Below are positions 1-8,092 of a stretch of DNA of 64,000 bases, one piece after another. Origin of the DNA: Anoxybacter fermentans. GTDB taxonomy: Bacteria; Bacillota; Halanaerobiia; DY22613. Both the position numbers and the translations under genes were made by a program. The notes beneath the pieces were generated by a model. That model had not been told where the DNA came from, searched no databases, and saw only the letters and a program-made list of their open reading frames with translations. Position 1 is the first letter of the stretch; each line of letters opens with the position of its first letter. The stretch is from positions 248,001 through 312,000 of the forward strand of contig NZ_CP016379.1 in assembly GCF_003991135.1 (NCBI RefSeq), given 5' to 3'.

Positions 1-532
1 TATTTTTAAGTAAAAATCCGTTTCCGGATAATTTTTCAAGAGAGAATTCAAAGAAATCCCGATTATCGGTTTTAAAGTGGATTTCTCCCCCAACTTTGAG
101 AACTTCTTTATATAGATTAAGGAATCGGGGATGTGTAAGACGTCTTTTATGATGTCTTTTTTTCGGCCAGGGATCAGAGAAATTAAGATAAATTCTTTCC
201 ACTTCACCGGGTGCAAAGTAGTTAGTTATAAATTGAGCATCTCCGTAAATAAAGGCCATATTCTTTTTATCATATTCAACAGCATAGCGGGCAGGATAGA
301 TTAAAACTTCTTCTACCTTTTCAAAGCCAATAAAATTGATTTCTGGATGCTGTTCGGCTATTTCAATTATGAAATGCCCTTTACCTGTACCAATTTCTAA
401 ATGAATGGGGTTGGAATTACCGAAAAATTCCTGCCAATGCCCTGAAATATTTTTTTTAGTTTCTGGGCCAAATATAACCCGGGGGTTTTTTCTAAGTTCA
501 TCTTCTGCCCAGGGTTTATTCCGAATTCGCAT
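1..532 (-). CDS. trmB: tRNA (guanine-N7-)-methyltransferase, 3' end cut by window
   Basis: The frame opens at an ATG (532-530) and stays open to the window edge, giving about 177 residues of a protein usually 200-230 long. It would methylate G46 in the tRNA variable loop using SAM. The translation shows the class I methyltransferase loop HLEIGTGKGHF, the acidic stretch FIGFEKVEEVL, and the TrmB hallmark NFSDPWPKKRHHKRR followed by LTHPRFL. The N-terminus (MRIRNKPWAEDEL) is also typical of the family. It is transcribed divergently from the AEC permease at 642. The C-terminus lies outside the window. The assignment rests on the SDPWPKKRHHKRRL signature and is firm. Confidence 0.93.
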   Translation of the reverse strand, partial: MRIRNKPWAEDELRKNPRVIFGPETKKNISGHWQEFFGNSNPIHLEIGTGKGHFIIEIAEQHPEINFIGFEKVEEVLIYPARYAVEYDKKNMAFIYGDAQFITNYFAPGEVERIYLNFSDPWPKKRHHKRRLTHPRFLNLYKEVLKVGGEIHFKTDNRDFFEFSLEKLSGNGFLLKN

Positions 533-641
533 TATGGATTCACTCCTTTTTAACAGTGTCATCTCAGATTGTACTATATTGCTAAAAAATTTTCAACCCT
601 ATAGGTATAGGGTAGCATTTATGGTAGAAAGGAGAGATTAA

Positions 642-1571
642 ATGGAATTATTAACATTATTTTATCAGATTCTTGTTTTATTTATGATACTTTTGATTGG
701 ATTTATTATCTATCGTTTAAAAGTTATTGATGAACATTTAATCGGTGGTTTATCTCGATTGATAATGGATGTGACTTTGCCGGCTATGATTATTACTTCG
801 ATGAGTTTCGACTTTTCCCGGGAAATATTATTCAAAAGTGGTCAATTATTTTTTATATCATTGGGATTATACTTTTTTTCATGGATTATCGCACTTCTGG
901 TGACCTGGAAGATGAAAATTACAGACAGGGAAAGAGATATTTTTCAGTTTATGCTAACATTTTCTAATGTGGGATTTATGGGGTATCCTGTTATTGGTGC
1001 TATCTATGGCAAGTTGGGGATTTTTTATACATCAATCTTCAATTTTACTTTTGGATTGGTTGTCTGGACGTTAGGGGTCTGGCTCTTTCGGAGAAGGGAA
1101 GGAGAAAATTTTACGTTTCATTGGCGAATGTTTCTGACACCGGGGATTGTTGCTGTTTTGATAGGTTTTGGGTTCTTTCTCTTCTCTATTAAGCTTCCAT
1201 ATCCCATATTTCATACTTTAGATTTATTAGGAAGTACTACCACACCACTTTCTATGTTGATGGTAGGAGCATTGATGGGTAAATCAGCGATTCGTAAGAT
1301 GTGGAAAAACAAGCAAATATACCTGGCAAGTTTCGTCCGGTTGGTGGTCATCCCTTTTTTCACTCTGATCCTGGTTTTACCTTTTAAATTTTCTGAGACC
1401 ATGTTAGGGGTGATTGTTATTTTAATGGGAATGCCGGCAGCTGCCAATACTGCAATTTTTGCTAAAAGATTTGGTGGTGATGCAGAATTGGGAGCAGAGG
1501 TAGTTTTTATCAGTACTCTTTTTTCAATTGTTACTATTCCCTGCTTTTTGTTTTTGCTTAAAGCATTATAA
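642..1571 (+). CDS. AEC family transporter (auxin efflux carrier / malate permease type)
   Basis: This 309-residue integral membrane protein has about ten hydrophobic segments arranged as two five-helix halves, the length and layout of the AEC/Mem_trans family. Typical features are the N-terminal segment rich in Leu/Ile, LIMDVTLPAMIITSM in the first half, and GMPAAANTAIFAKRFGGD near the C-terminus, which is a strongly conserved AEC stretch. Members export or import organic anions such as malate, or amino-acid derivatives; the substrate cannot be read from sequence. The ATG follows the ribosome site GAAAGGAGAG. It is monocistronic, with palindromic element copy 1 downstream. Confidence 0.88.
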   Translation: MELLTLFYQILVLFMILLIGFIIYRLKVIDEHLIGGLSRLIMDVTLPAMIITSMSFDFSREILFKSGQLFFISLGLYFFSWIIALLVTWKMKITDRERDIFQFMLTFSNVGFMGYPVIGAIYGKLGIFYTSIFNFTFGLVVWTLGVWLFRRREGENFTFHWRMFLTPGIVAVLIGFGFFLFSIKLPYPIFHTLDLLGSTTTPLSMLMVGALMGKSAIRKMWKNKQIYLASFVRLVVIPFFTLILVLPFKFSETMLGVIVILMGMPAAANTAIFAKRFGGDAELGAEVVFISTLFSIVTIPCFLFLLKAL

Positions 1572-1668
1572 ATCCAACTTCGATGATTTGAATGAGCCAG
1601 AGCTAAGGAACAGAGCTTCAATTTCGAAGTTTCTGTTCTCTTTTATTTTTAAAGTATAGTAAGATTAT

Positions 1669-1877
1669 ACTGCAAAAAGCTAATTTTGAGCGACATAGAA
1701 ATTTTTCGCCAAATCATCTTAGCGAGATTTCCGATGAAATAAGGCCTCATCGCAGGAGGTGATGAGCTAATCAAGGGCCAGGAGGGCCCTTTGATTAGGA
1801 AGCCTTATTTCGGCGGAAATCGAGCTTTAGATGATTCGAAAAATTTCTCAAGAAGCGAAAAATTAGCTTTTTGCAGT
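1669..1877. repeat. Palindromic intergenic element, copy 1 (full length, reference copy)
   Basis: This 209-bp element runs from ACTGCAAAAAGCTAATTTT to the complementary AAAATTAGCTTTTTGCAGT. The two long arms are nearly self-complementary. The apex carries two separate hairpins: 1746-1766 (CTCATC/GATGAG around GCAGGAGGT) and 1767-1798 (CTAATCAAGGGCC pairing with GGCCCTTTGATTAG). The arms meet at GAAATAAGGC/GCCTTATTTC, so either strand can fold into a Y. The palindrome extends weakly outward as GATTAT...TTAATC. No long ORF is credible inside it. It behaves like a MITE or a structured REP-type element. Confidence 0.93.
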
Positions 1878-1999
1878 TAATCATATATAGATTACATACA
1901 TCATATATATTTTTAAGAGAATTCTCTACCATTACTGAGAATGAGAATACAGCAATGACGTGTTGAAAGTAAAATTTGTTGTTAAGGAGGGAATTTGCA

Positions 2000-3010
2000 G
2001 TGCACTTTAATGAACTATGGATTGCCGGGGAAGTATTGGATTATCCAACATTGGAATTGAAAGATGCTGAATTTCCTATTTTCAAGTCAACTATCCGCAT
2101 TTTGCGGGTTGGATACTTAAAAAAACGCCGTGTTTCACTCAATTTAAGCTATAAAGGTGAGGAATTAACCCGGGAAATGATCAGGGAGTTAGGTAAGTAT
2201 TCTCATCTTTTGAATACCCGTCTGGATAATCCTCATGATCTGGAACAGATGTTAGATTATGTAGTAGATATTTTTCCCATCATTACTTTTGGGCGCTCGG
2301 CTCAGTTCTGTTATGATCGGATTCATAAAGGTGATTTTATTATTTTTAATGGTGAGATTCAATCCAGGGATTTACTAATTGATATAGATCTTTCTGATGA
2401 GCAGATACGGAAATTGGATGAATATTTGAAGAAGTTAAATCTGTTAGATAGAAAAGAAGAATTTTTACAGAGTATGGATCTTATAAATATTAGACGAAAT
2501 CAATATCAGATTGCTTTTAAAGAAGTTTATATTTGCGGAATGCGTGGAGGTGCCCGAATAGGACAGCAGGGGGATAGGATTTATGAAAATAAATGCTTTC
2601 TTTTGGGTCGGGTATGTAATGAACCGGAACTCCGTTATACAGAAGAGGGTCGCCCTTTATTGAATTTTATTTTATATATAAAACGTCCCCATAGCGACCA
2701 TAAAAGAGAAGATTTGCAACAGGATTATGTAAATGTAATTATCTGGAATGAGATGGCAGAGAGGATGTATGAAAAATTAAGGAAAAATACTGAAGTACTA
2801 ATCAATGGTCGGCTCCAATCCCGAATTTATTATAAAGAACATCTGCCAACTTTAGAACAGTCTTATCAGCTGAAGGAATTTTTACATAGTGCTAATATTT
2901 ATAATCCAAAGATAGAGGCAGAGTTGTTAAAAATTATTGGATTAGATGGGAGGAAAACCAGACATCGGGCCTATGAGGTTTCAGCAAAAAGAATTGATAT
3001 TTTAGGATAA
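2000..3010 (+). CDS. OB-fold / single-stranded DNA-binding-like protein
   Basis: A 336-residue protein. The GTG at 2000 is chosen because AAGGAGGG (1984-1991) lies 8 nt upstream; TTG codons further upstream would overlap that site. Residues about 195-290 look like an SSB/PriB-type OB fold: a strand with ENKCFLLGRVCNEPELRYTE, then GRPLLNFILYIKR, a basic loop, DYVNVIIWNEMAERMYEKL and TEVLINGRLQSRIYY. This order of strands (LxGRL-xxxPELRYT, F-x-xAV-like, V-W-x-xAE, G-x-L-x-x-R) is characteristic of SSB-family proteins. The N-terminal half (FNELWIAGEVLDYP) may be a second, diverged OB fold. At about twice the length of SSB it is not housekeeping Ssb. A DNA-binding role is inferred. Confidence 0.7.
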   Translation: MHFNELWIAGEVLDYPTLELKDAEFPIFKSTIRILRVGYLKKRRVSLNLSYKGEELTREMIRELGKYSHLLNTRLDNPHDLEQMLDYVVDIFPIITFGRSAQFCYDRIHKGDFIIFNGEIQSRDLLIDIDLSDEQIRKLDEYLKKLNLLDRKEEFLQSMDLINIRRNQYQIAFKEVYICGMRGGARIGQQGDRIYENKCFLLGRVCNEPELRYTEEGRPLLNFILYIKRPHSDHKREDLQQDYVNVIIWNEMAERMYEKLRKNTEVLINGRLQSRIYYKEHLPTLEQSYQLKEFLHSANIYNPKIEAELLKIIGLDGRKTRHRAYEVSAKRIDILG

Positions 3011-3040
3011 AGACCTGAGTTTTAAGTGCTCAGGTCTTTT
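3011..3040 (+). terminator. Rho-independent terminator after the OB-fold gene
   Basis: The stem AGACCTGAG pairs with CTCAGGTCT across a 9-nt loop and is followed by TTTT. It begins directly after the stop codon at 3010. Confidence 0.88.
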
Positions 3041-3050
3041 ATTAACTTTC

Positions 3051-3079
3051 TTGCGATTAAAAAAGGAATCTGGTATAAT
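3051..3079 (+). promoter_or_regulatory. Sigma-A promoter for the gene at 3107
   Basis: TTGCGA at 3051-3056 and a perfect TATAAT at 3074-3079 are separated by exactly 17 nt. The start codon lies 27 nt beyond the -10. Confidence 0.82.
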
Positions 3080-3106
3080 GGGCAAAAGAAAGGGGCGGTG
3101 TTTATT

Positions 3107-3676
3107 ATGCCAAAGATTATGGAAGTCCTGAATATTCCGAGTGGGGGATTATATGATAAGTTTTTTACTCATCGTGAAGCCTTAATTGCTCAGTTTTCCA
3201 TGGGAGATATTTCCAAACGGGAATTTATTGCTGCCAACTATGATTTTGTCATGAGTCTTGGTGTTAAACCATTTAAAAATATTGATTGTTTGCAGAAGGG
3301 TTTTTTTAATTACCATTATTATAATATACTTGCCAAGTATAGGTATATGGAAGCCAGAGATATAAAACGAAAAGGTGAATATGAAAAATACTATCGGAAA
3401 GCTATTGAAGAAGTAAACTATTATTATCGCCAGAAAGATCTGGCAACACTTAAAATTTTAGAATTAATTGATTTTAAAAATGTTGAAGCCTATTATATCC
3501 GGGTTCGCTCTAAATTTTTAAAAGGAGAACTAATAGAAATTATTCTCCATGATTTTGAGGATCTAATTCTTCATACTAAAAATGAGCGGATTCGTGAAAA
3601 GCTTGAACAGGCCGGAGCTTTTCGTTATGATAATCGTAAATCGGTTATTGATCAGTATATTAATCAGAAGTATTAA
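3107..3676 (+). CDS. Conserved hypothetical protein
   Basis: A 189-residue soluble protein starting at ATG 3107 (MPKIMEVLNIPSG). This start is preceded by AAAGGGGCGG and lies downstream of a near-perfect promoter whose -10 ends at 3079; the longer frame from 3026 would begin inside the terminator and promoter. The product is rich in Tyr, Lys and Arg. It has a central tyrosine-dense segment (FFNYHYYNILAKYRYMEAR, then YEKYYRKAIEEVNYYYRQK) that looks alpha-helical and possibly RNA- or nucleotide-binding. I see no catalytic motif and do not recognise the family securely. It is monocistronic, with its own promoter and terminator. Confidence 0.72.
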   Translation: MPKIMEVLNIPSGGLYDKFFTHREALIAQFSMGDISKREFIAANYDFVMSLGVKPFKNIDCLQKGFFNYHYYNILAKYRYMEARDIKRKGEYEKYYRKAIEEVNYYYRQKDLATLKILELIDFKNVEAYYIRVRSKFLKGELIEIILHDFEDLILHTKNERIREKLEQAGAFRYDNRKSVIDQYINQKY

Positions 3677-3707
3677 GATTGTCTTTTTTAAGGCAATCTT
3701 TTTTTTA
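3675..3707 (+). terminator. Rho-independent terminator
   Basis: AAGATTGTC pairs imperfectly with GGCAATCTT across TTTTTTAA and is followed by eight T residues. Confidence 0.85.
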
Positions 3708-3714
3708 TAATTTT

Positions 3715-3868
3715 ACTGCAAAGGCTAATTTTTCTGACCATCTAAAATTCAATTTCAGTAACTTGATTAGCTCATCACATGCTGTGATGAGACCTTATTT
3801 TGACTGAAATTTTATTAAGATGGTTTAATAAAAAATTTCTATGGTGTTCAAAATTGACTTTTTGCAGT
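3715..3868. repeat. Palindromic intergenic element, copy 2 (diverged, 154 bp)
   Basis: The ends ACTGCAAAGGCTAATTTTT and AAATTGACTTTTTGCAGT are recognisable, and the central hairpin CTCATCACATGCTGTGATGAG is kept. The second apical hairpin (AAGGGCC type) is deleted. The remaining 3677-4008 gap holds a terminator, this element and the promoter at 3949. Confidence 0.85.
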
Positions 3869-3948
3869 TTAATTTTTTATATTTAAAAAACAATAATAAA
3901 TTTTTATAAAAGACAAAAAACAGATAAACCAACTGTATATTATCACAC

Positions 3949-3977
3949 TTGACAAAATTTTGCTTTTTATATATAAT
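3949..3977 (+). promoter_or_regulatory. Consensus sigma-A promoter for the TPR gene
   Basis: TTGACA (3949-3954) and TATAAT (3972-3977) are both perfect, with a 17-nt spacer. Confidence 0.9.
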
Positions 3978-4008
3978 ATAGACAAGACCCAAAAAGGAGG
4001 GAAATTAT

Positions 4009-5184
4009 TTGGCTGGGAAAGAAATAGTGACTATAGATATATTCAAACAAGATTATCAATCATTGATAAGAGAAGCAGTATCAGCAATAAATGATGAACG
4101 TAATTACATAAAAGCTTATGATTTGGCAACTCAGGCGAAATTAATTGCAGAAAATTATTTAGAAGATGAACTATCTATTATCGAATGTGAAAGAATCAGA
4201 GGATTGGCTTATTTAGGAATTGATAGTAGTATAGGTCATGACTTAATTAAGAAACTTTACTTTGAAAATAAAAATAAATTTAAAGATAATAAAGATCTCT
4301 TAATTAAATTAGAACTGGCTTTGGGTGTGAGTAAAAGGGTAATTGGTGAATACAATAAGGCGATTCAGGTCTTTAGAAAGATTTATAAATATGCAGAAAA
4401 AAAAGTTAATGAAGAAAAAAGTCGAGGAAAGGATGTCAGTGAATTTATTCGGATTATTATCAGATGTTATATTGAAATAACCTGTTGTTTAATTTATAAA
4501 AGTCAACAAAAAAATTACCTGGTTAGGGTAAATTTGATAGAGGAAAGATTAAAAAAGTTAAATTTAATGGAAATTAGGGATTTGGAGGAAATATATAAGT
4601 ATGTAGATGAACAGATTTGTAATTCAGAAATTAATATTGAATTAAACGAGGCAGAGAGGTACATAAAAAAAGCTTTTTTGATGTCAAAGGAACATAATTT
4701 AAAAGATCTGGAACTATTTAGTCTTTTAGATTATGCCTGTGTTCTTGTAGAAAAAAAAGAGTTTGATGAAGCACTCAGGATTCTTGAATCGATAAAGGAG
4801 GAGCAATTTGTTCAGGAAAATTTATTTGGGTATGTTTTGGATGAAATTGGTATTATATTGATTCATAAAGGGAGAATTGAAGAGGCAAAAGAGTATTTAG
4901 ATTCTGCCTGGAATTGGTTATATAAGAGAAATGATATCAATGAATTGAATAGAATTTGTTATGGAATTGCATTATATTTCTTTAAAAAAGGAAATTTAGA
5001 TCTGGCATATGCTTTTGCTGAGTTGGCTTATAAACAGGATCAGAATTTTCCTTGTTTAAAATTACTTTATGAAATTTGTTTAATTAAATATATAAGTGCT
5101 CAGAGAGTGGGGAATGAATCTGAATATGCTTTCTATCGTAGTGAATATGATAGATATAAATTATTCTGTAATAGTTCCCTGTAG
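4009..5184 (+). CDS. TPR-type helical repeat protein, function unknown
   Basis: A 391-residue cytoplasmic protein begins at TTG 4009, 7 nt after AGGAGGG. The sequence is almost wholly alpha-helical, with repeated amphipathic pairs of the tetratricopeptide type. Examples are residues about 115-135 (GEYNKAIQVFRKIYKYAEK), about 240-265 (KKEFDEALRILESIKEEQ), about 280-300 (GRIEEAKEYLDSAWNWLYK) and about 325-345 (KGNLDLAYAFAELAYKQD). These resemble the helical scaffolds of Rap/NprR/TPR regulators, but no N-terminal HTH is visible, so it is not a complete regulator of that class. It has a consensus promoter. The IS1182-type element lies directly downstream and probably removed its original 3' surroundings. 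A protein-protein interaction role is inferred. Confidence 0.75.
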   Translation: MAGKEIVTIDIFKQDYQSLIREAVSAINDERNYIKAYDLATQAKLIAENYLEDELSIIECERIRGLAYLGIDSSIGHDLIKKLYFENKNKFKDNKDLLIKLELALGVSKRVIGEYNKAIQVFRKIYKYAEKKVNEEKSRGKDVSEFIRIIIRCYIEITCCLIYKSQQKNYLVRVNLIEERLKKLNLMEIRDLEEIYKYVDEQICNSEINIELNEAERYIKKAFLMSKEHNLKDLELFSLLDYACVLVEKKEFDEALRILESIKEEQFVQENLFGYVLDEIGIILIHKGRIEEAKEYLDSAWNWLYKRNDINELNRICYGIALYFFKKGNLDLAYAFAELAYKQDQNFPCLKLLYEICLIKYISAQRVGNESEYAFYRSEYDRYKLFCNSSL

Positions 5185-5278
5185 GTTAACTCCCCAAACA
5201 AAAGGTTAAAATCGGAAGCTTACTTAAAAGGGGGCTGTCCCAAAAGTCCCTTTATAACCCCCAAAAGTAAATATTAAA

Positions 5279-5323
5279 AGAAAGGTGTTGTCAGAAATTT
5301 TTATAAAGACAACACCTTTTTTT
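5279..5323 (+). terminator. Hairpin terminator inside the IS, ahead of the transposase
   Basis: AAAGGTGTTGTC pairs with GACAACACCTTT across a short loop and is followed by T residues. Placed between the IS end and the transposase start, it would block read-through from outside, a common way of keeping transposase expression low. The same hairpin occurs in copy 2 at about 31366-31409. Confidence 0.75.
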
Positions 5324-5339
5324 ATGGTAAAATATAAAT

Positions 5340-6896
5340 ATGAAGAGGAAAAACCATAATAAAAAGACATTTATTGAATATAATATGAATCAGACAATGT
5401 TGCCTTTGAGTTTTGATGTGTTTATTCCTGAGAATCATTTAGTAAGGGTGGTAAATTCAGCTATAGAAAGGATGAATATTGAACCCCTGCTTGAAAAATA
5501 TAAAGGTGGGGGTAGAAGCAGCTACCATCCGAAAATGATGCTTAAGGTTATAGTATATGCCTATACTCAGAGAATATATTCATCAAGACGAATTGCCAAG
5601 GCACTTCGGGAAAATATTTATTTTATGTGGCTTAGTGGTAACAATAAACCTGATTTTCGGACGATAAACCGATTCAGATCAGAGATCATGAAAGATGTTA
5701 TTGATGAGGTATTTGCATCAGTATTGGAACTTCTTATAGAAGAAGGATATGTAAAGTTAGAGAATTACTTTTTAGATGGTACAAAAATAGAAGCTAATGC
5801 AAACAAATATAGCTTTGTCTGGGGAAAAGCGACAAAGAAGTACAAAGCAAGGCTCAGGGCAAAAATTAATGAACTTTTAAAAGAGATTGAGAAAACCAAC
5901 GAAGAAGAGAATAGATTGTATGGGGATAATGACCTGGAGGAGATGGGTGAAGGAAAAGAAATAGATTCAAAGAAACTCGAAGAAAAAATTAAGGAACTTG
6001 AAGAACGTCTAGAAAAGAATTCCAAAAACAAGAAGTTAAAGAAAACAATTAAAGAGCTCAAGACTAAATGTCTTCCCAGAATGAAAAAATATGAGCAACA
6101 GGAAGAGATTTTAAATGGACGAAACAGTTATTCTAAAACAGATACTGATGCAACTTTTATGAGAATGAAAGAAGACCACATGAAAAATGGGCAATTGAAG
6201 CCCGCATATAATGTTCAGATAGGTACAGAGAATCAGTTTGTAGTTGGTTATAGTATTCATCAAAGGCCGGCAGATTCAAGATGCTTAATACCTCATTTAG
6301 AAAAAGTAAAAGAAGTTACAGGTAAGATTCCGGAGAATGTGATAGCTGATTCAGGTTATGGTAGTGAGGAAAATTATGATTACTTAGAGAAAGCTAATAC
6401 TAATATTTATGTTAAGTATAATACTTTTCATAAAGAACAAAAGAAGAAGTTTAAAAATGATATATTTAAAGTAGAAAACTGGCCGTATGATAAAGAAAAC
6501 GACGAGTTTATTTGTCCTGTTCAAAGAAGACTCATTTACTGTAAGACAAAAGAAATTAAGACTGAAAATGGATATACTAAACAAATTAGATATTACAAAT
6601 GCGAAAATTGTGATGAGTGTGAGTTAAAAGAAAATTGTACCAAGGCCAAAGGTGATCGAGTAATAAGAATAAATTTTAAATTACGTGAATATAAGCAAAA
6701 GGTAAAGGAAAACCTTTGTTCCGATAAAGGTATGAAACTCCGTTCTCAAAGAGCAATTGAAGCGGAATCTGTCTTTGGAAGGATCAAAGGTAATTGGTCA
6801 TTCCGGAGATTTCTGCTTCGTGGCCTTGAGAAAGTAAAAATTGAATGGGGTTTACTGTGTATAGCCCATAACCTGGCTAAACTGGCAACAGTATAG
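5340..6896 (+). CDS. IS1182-family DDE transposase
   Basis: This 518-residue transposase is intact. The N-terminal domain (about 1-110) is of the DUF772 type, with FRTINRFR near residue 105. It is followed by the first catalytic Asp in YFLDGTKIEANANKY (about 145), a charged coiled-coil insertion (about 165-245), and the second Asp region VIADSGYGSEENYDYLEKA (about 340). The C-terminal part contains a zinc-binding CENCDECELKENC cluster, then the Glu-containing RAIEAESVFGRIKGNWSFRR typical of the family. Compared with the copy at 29792 it differs at two residues: WGKATK versus WRKATK, and CDECEL versus CDGCEL. It catalyses transposition of its own element. Confidence 0.95.
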   Translation: MKRKNHNKKTFIEYNMNQTMLPLSFDVFIPENHLVRVVNSAIERMNIEPLLEKYKGGGRSSYHPKMMLKVIVYAYTQRIYSSRRIAKALRENIYFMWLSGNNKPDFRTINRFRSEIMKDVIDEVFASVLELLIEEGYVKLENYFLDGTKIEANANKYSFVWGKATKKYKARLRAKINELLKEIEKTNEEENRLYGDNDLEEMGEGKEIDSKKLEEKIKELEERLEKNSKNKKLKKTIKELKTKCLPRMKKYEQQEEILNGRNSYSKTDTDATFMRMKEDHMKNGQLKPAYNVQIGTENQFVVGYSIHQRPADSRCLIPHLEKVKEVTGKIPENVIADSGYGSEENYDYLEKANTNIYVKYNTFHKEQKKKFKNDIFKVENWPYDKENDEFICPVQRRLIYCKTKEIKTENGYTKQIRYYKCENCDECELKENCTKAKGDRVIRINFKLREYKQKVKENLCSDKGMKLRSQRAIEAESVFGRIKGNWSFRRFLLRGLEKVKIEWGLLCIAHNLAKLATV

Positions 6897-7088
6897 AATG
6901 TCAGGTATGGGTTTTTATTTTCTTAACAGAAAAATTTTCAATGAATTTGAAATGAACAATGAAAAAAGGGGCCATGCCCAAAAGTAATTAATTACTTTTG
7001 GGACAGCCCCTTTTTTTATTTATCAGAACACAATCCAAATATGTTGAAAGAACCTTTAATATCTGGTATATTATTGTTAAAGTTTTAA

Positions 7089-8021
7089 CTACTTTTGAAT
7101 TAAAGAGTTGAGCAGGTCTTGTAGATCTGGTGCTAATGGTGCTTCAAATTCCTTTTTCTCATGAGATAGAGGAATTCGACAGAAGATTTTCCATGAATGG
7201 AGAGCGTGTCTTTTAATTAGCTCATCACTTCCACCATAGAGGGTATCTCCCATTAGAGGATAGCCGAGATAACTTAAGTGAACACGAATCTGGTGGGTGC
7301 GACCGGTTTCTAAGCTAAGGGCAATTAGTGTAGCATTAGAAAATCGTTTTAATACTCTATAGTGGGTTATAGCTTTTTTTCCTTGAACAGGATCAACTTT
7401 ACGTTGGATAATGCTACCTTTTACACGCCCGATGGGAGCATCTATAGTACCTGAATCATCGGTTATCACACCATGTACCAGGGCCAGATATTGGCGATGG
7501 ATCTTATTACGTTTAAGTTGATTGGACATGTAATTATGTGCATATTGATTTTTTGCTATCAATACCAGACCAGAAGTATTACGGTCCAGTCGGTGAATAG
7601 GGCGGAAGAGGTTATGATTTCCCTGGGCTTTGAGATAGTAGAGGACACCATTGGCCAGGGTATTGGTTCGTTCTGTAGCTGTAGGATGAACCAGCATTCC
7701 TGTAGGTTTATTCACAACCAGTAGGTTTGCATCTTCATAAACAATATCAAGTTGCATGGGTTCAGGTTCAAAATCTGCCTCTTCATCAAAATTAAAATTA
7801 AATTCCAACAGATCTCCTTCTTTAACCTGTGTAGAAAAATCTACATATTGCCCATTAAAGCGTACCCGGTAACTTTTTCGGATTTTACGGAGTAAGCTGC
7901 GGGAAATTAAGAGTTGATTTCTTAGGAGCTGATAAATAGTCAATCCCGTCTCTTTTGGTTGGACCTGATAGGTTATGATCTGCTCATCATTTTTAAAATG
8001 ATCTACATATGGTTTTAGCAT
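7089..8021 (-). CDS. RluA-family rRNA/tRNA pseudouridine synthase
   Basis: A 310-residue protein. I prefer ATG 8021 because an AGACAGG ribosome site lies about 10 nt upstream; a GTG at 8030 would sit on that site. The N-terminal ~90 residues form an S4-like RNA-binding domain (LLISRSLLRKIRKSYRVRFN...VKEGDLLEF). The catalytic domain shows IVYEDANLLVVNKPTGMLVHP and the RluA signature HRLDRNTSGLVLIAKN (about residue 145), whose Asp attacks the uridine. It ends with the conserved GRTHQIRVHLSYLGYPLMGDTLYG. Isomerisation of uridine in rRNA (RluC/RluD-like) is known for the family; the exact target is not evident. It is monocistronic. Confidence 0.92.
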   Translation of the reverse strand: MLKPYVDHFKNDEQIITYQVQPKETGLTIYQLLRNQLLISRSLLRKIRKSYRVRFNGQYVDFSTQVKEGDLLEFNFNFDEEADFEPEPMQLDIVYEDANLLVVNKPTGMLVHPTATERTNTLANGVLYYLKAQGNHNLFRPIHRLDRNTSGLVLIAKNQYAHNYMSNQLKRNKIHRQYLALVHGVITDDSGTIDAPIGRVKGSIIQRKVDPVQGKKAITHYRVLKRFSNATLIALSLETGRTHQIRVHLSYLGYPLMGDTLYGGSDELIKRHALHSWKIFCRIPLSHEKKEFEAPLAPDLQDLLNSLIQK

Positions 8022-8092
8022 CTTCAACACCTGTCTTTCTCTGTTTATTATAAACGGTAATCAAGATAAATTGCAACTGAAAGGTGGGGAAA

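Larger units (their letters stand above)
5231..7010 (+). mobile_element. IS1182-family insertion sequence, copy 1
   Basis: The element is about 1780 bp and is bounded by inverted GGGGCTGTCCCAAAAGT (5231-5247) and ACTTTTGGGACAGCCCC (6994-7010). It holds one transposase gene. Inside the right end GGGGCCATGCCCAAAAG and CTTTTGGGACAGCCCC form a second palindrome with a T tract, which could terminate transcripts. A near-identical copy lies inverted at 29678-31458 and has one extra base in the A/T run ahead of the transposase start. I see no convincing target duplication beyond A/T runs. Confidence 0.93.

Noticed and set aside
405-641. A 78-codon ORF on the plus strand
   Set aside because: It lies antisense to the start of trmB and its composition is not protein-like.
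1211-1621. A 136-codon minus-strand ORF
   Set aside because: It is antisense to the AEC permease, lacks a ribosome site and is not supported by motifs.
5765-6061. A 98-codon minus-strand ORF in the IS, repeated at 30627
   Set aside because: It is antisense to the charged coiled-coil region of the transposase, giving an artificial Ser/Phe-rich reading.
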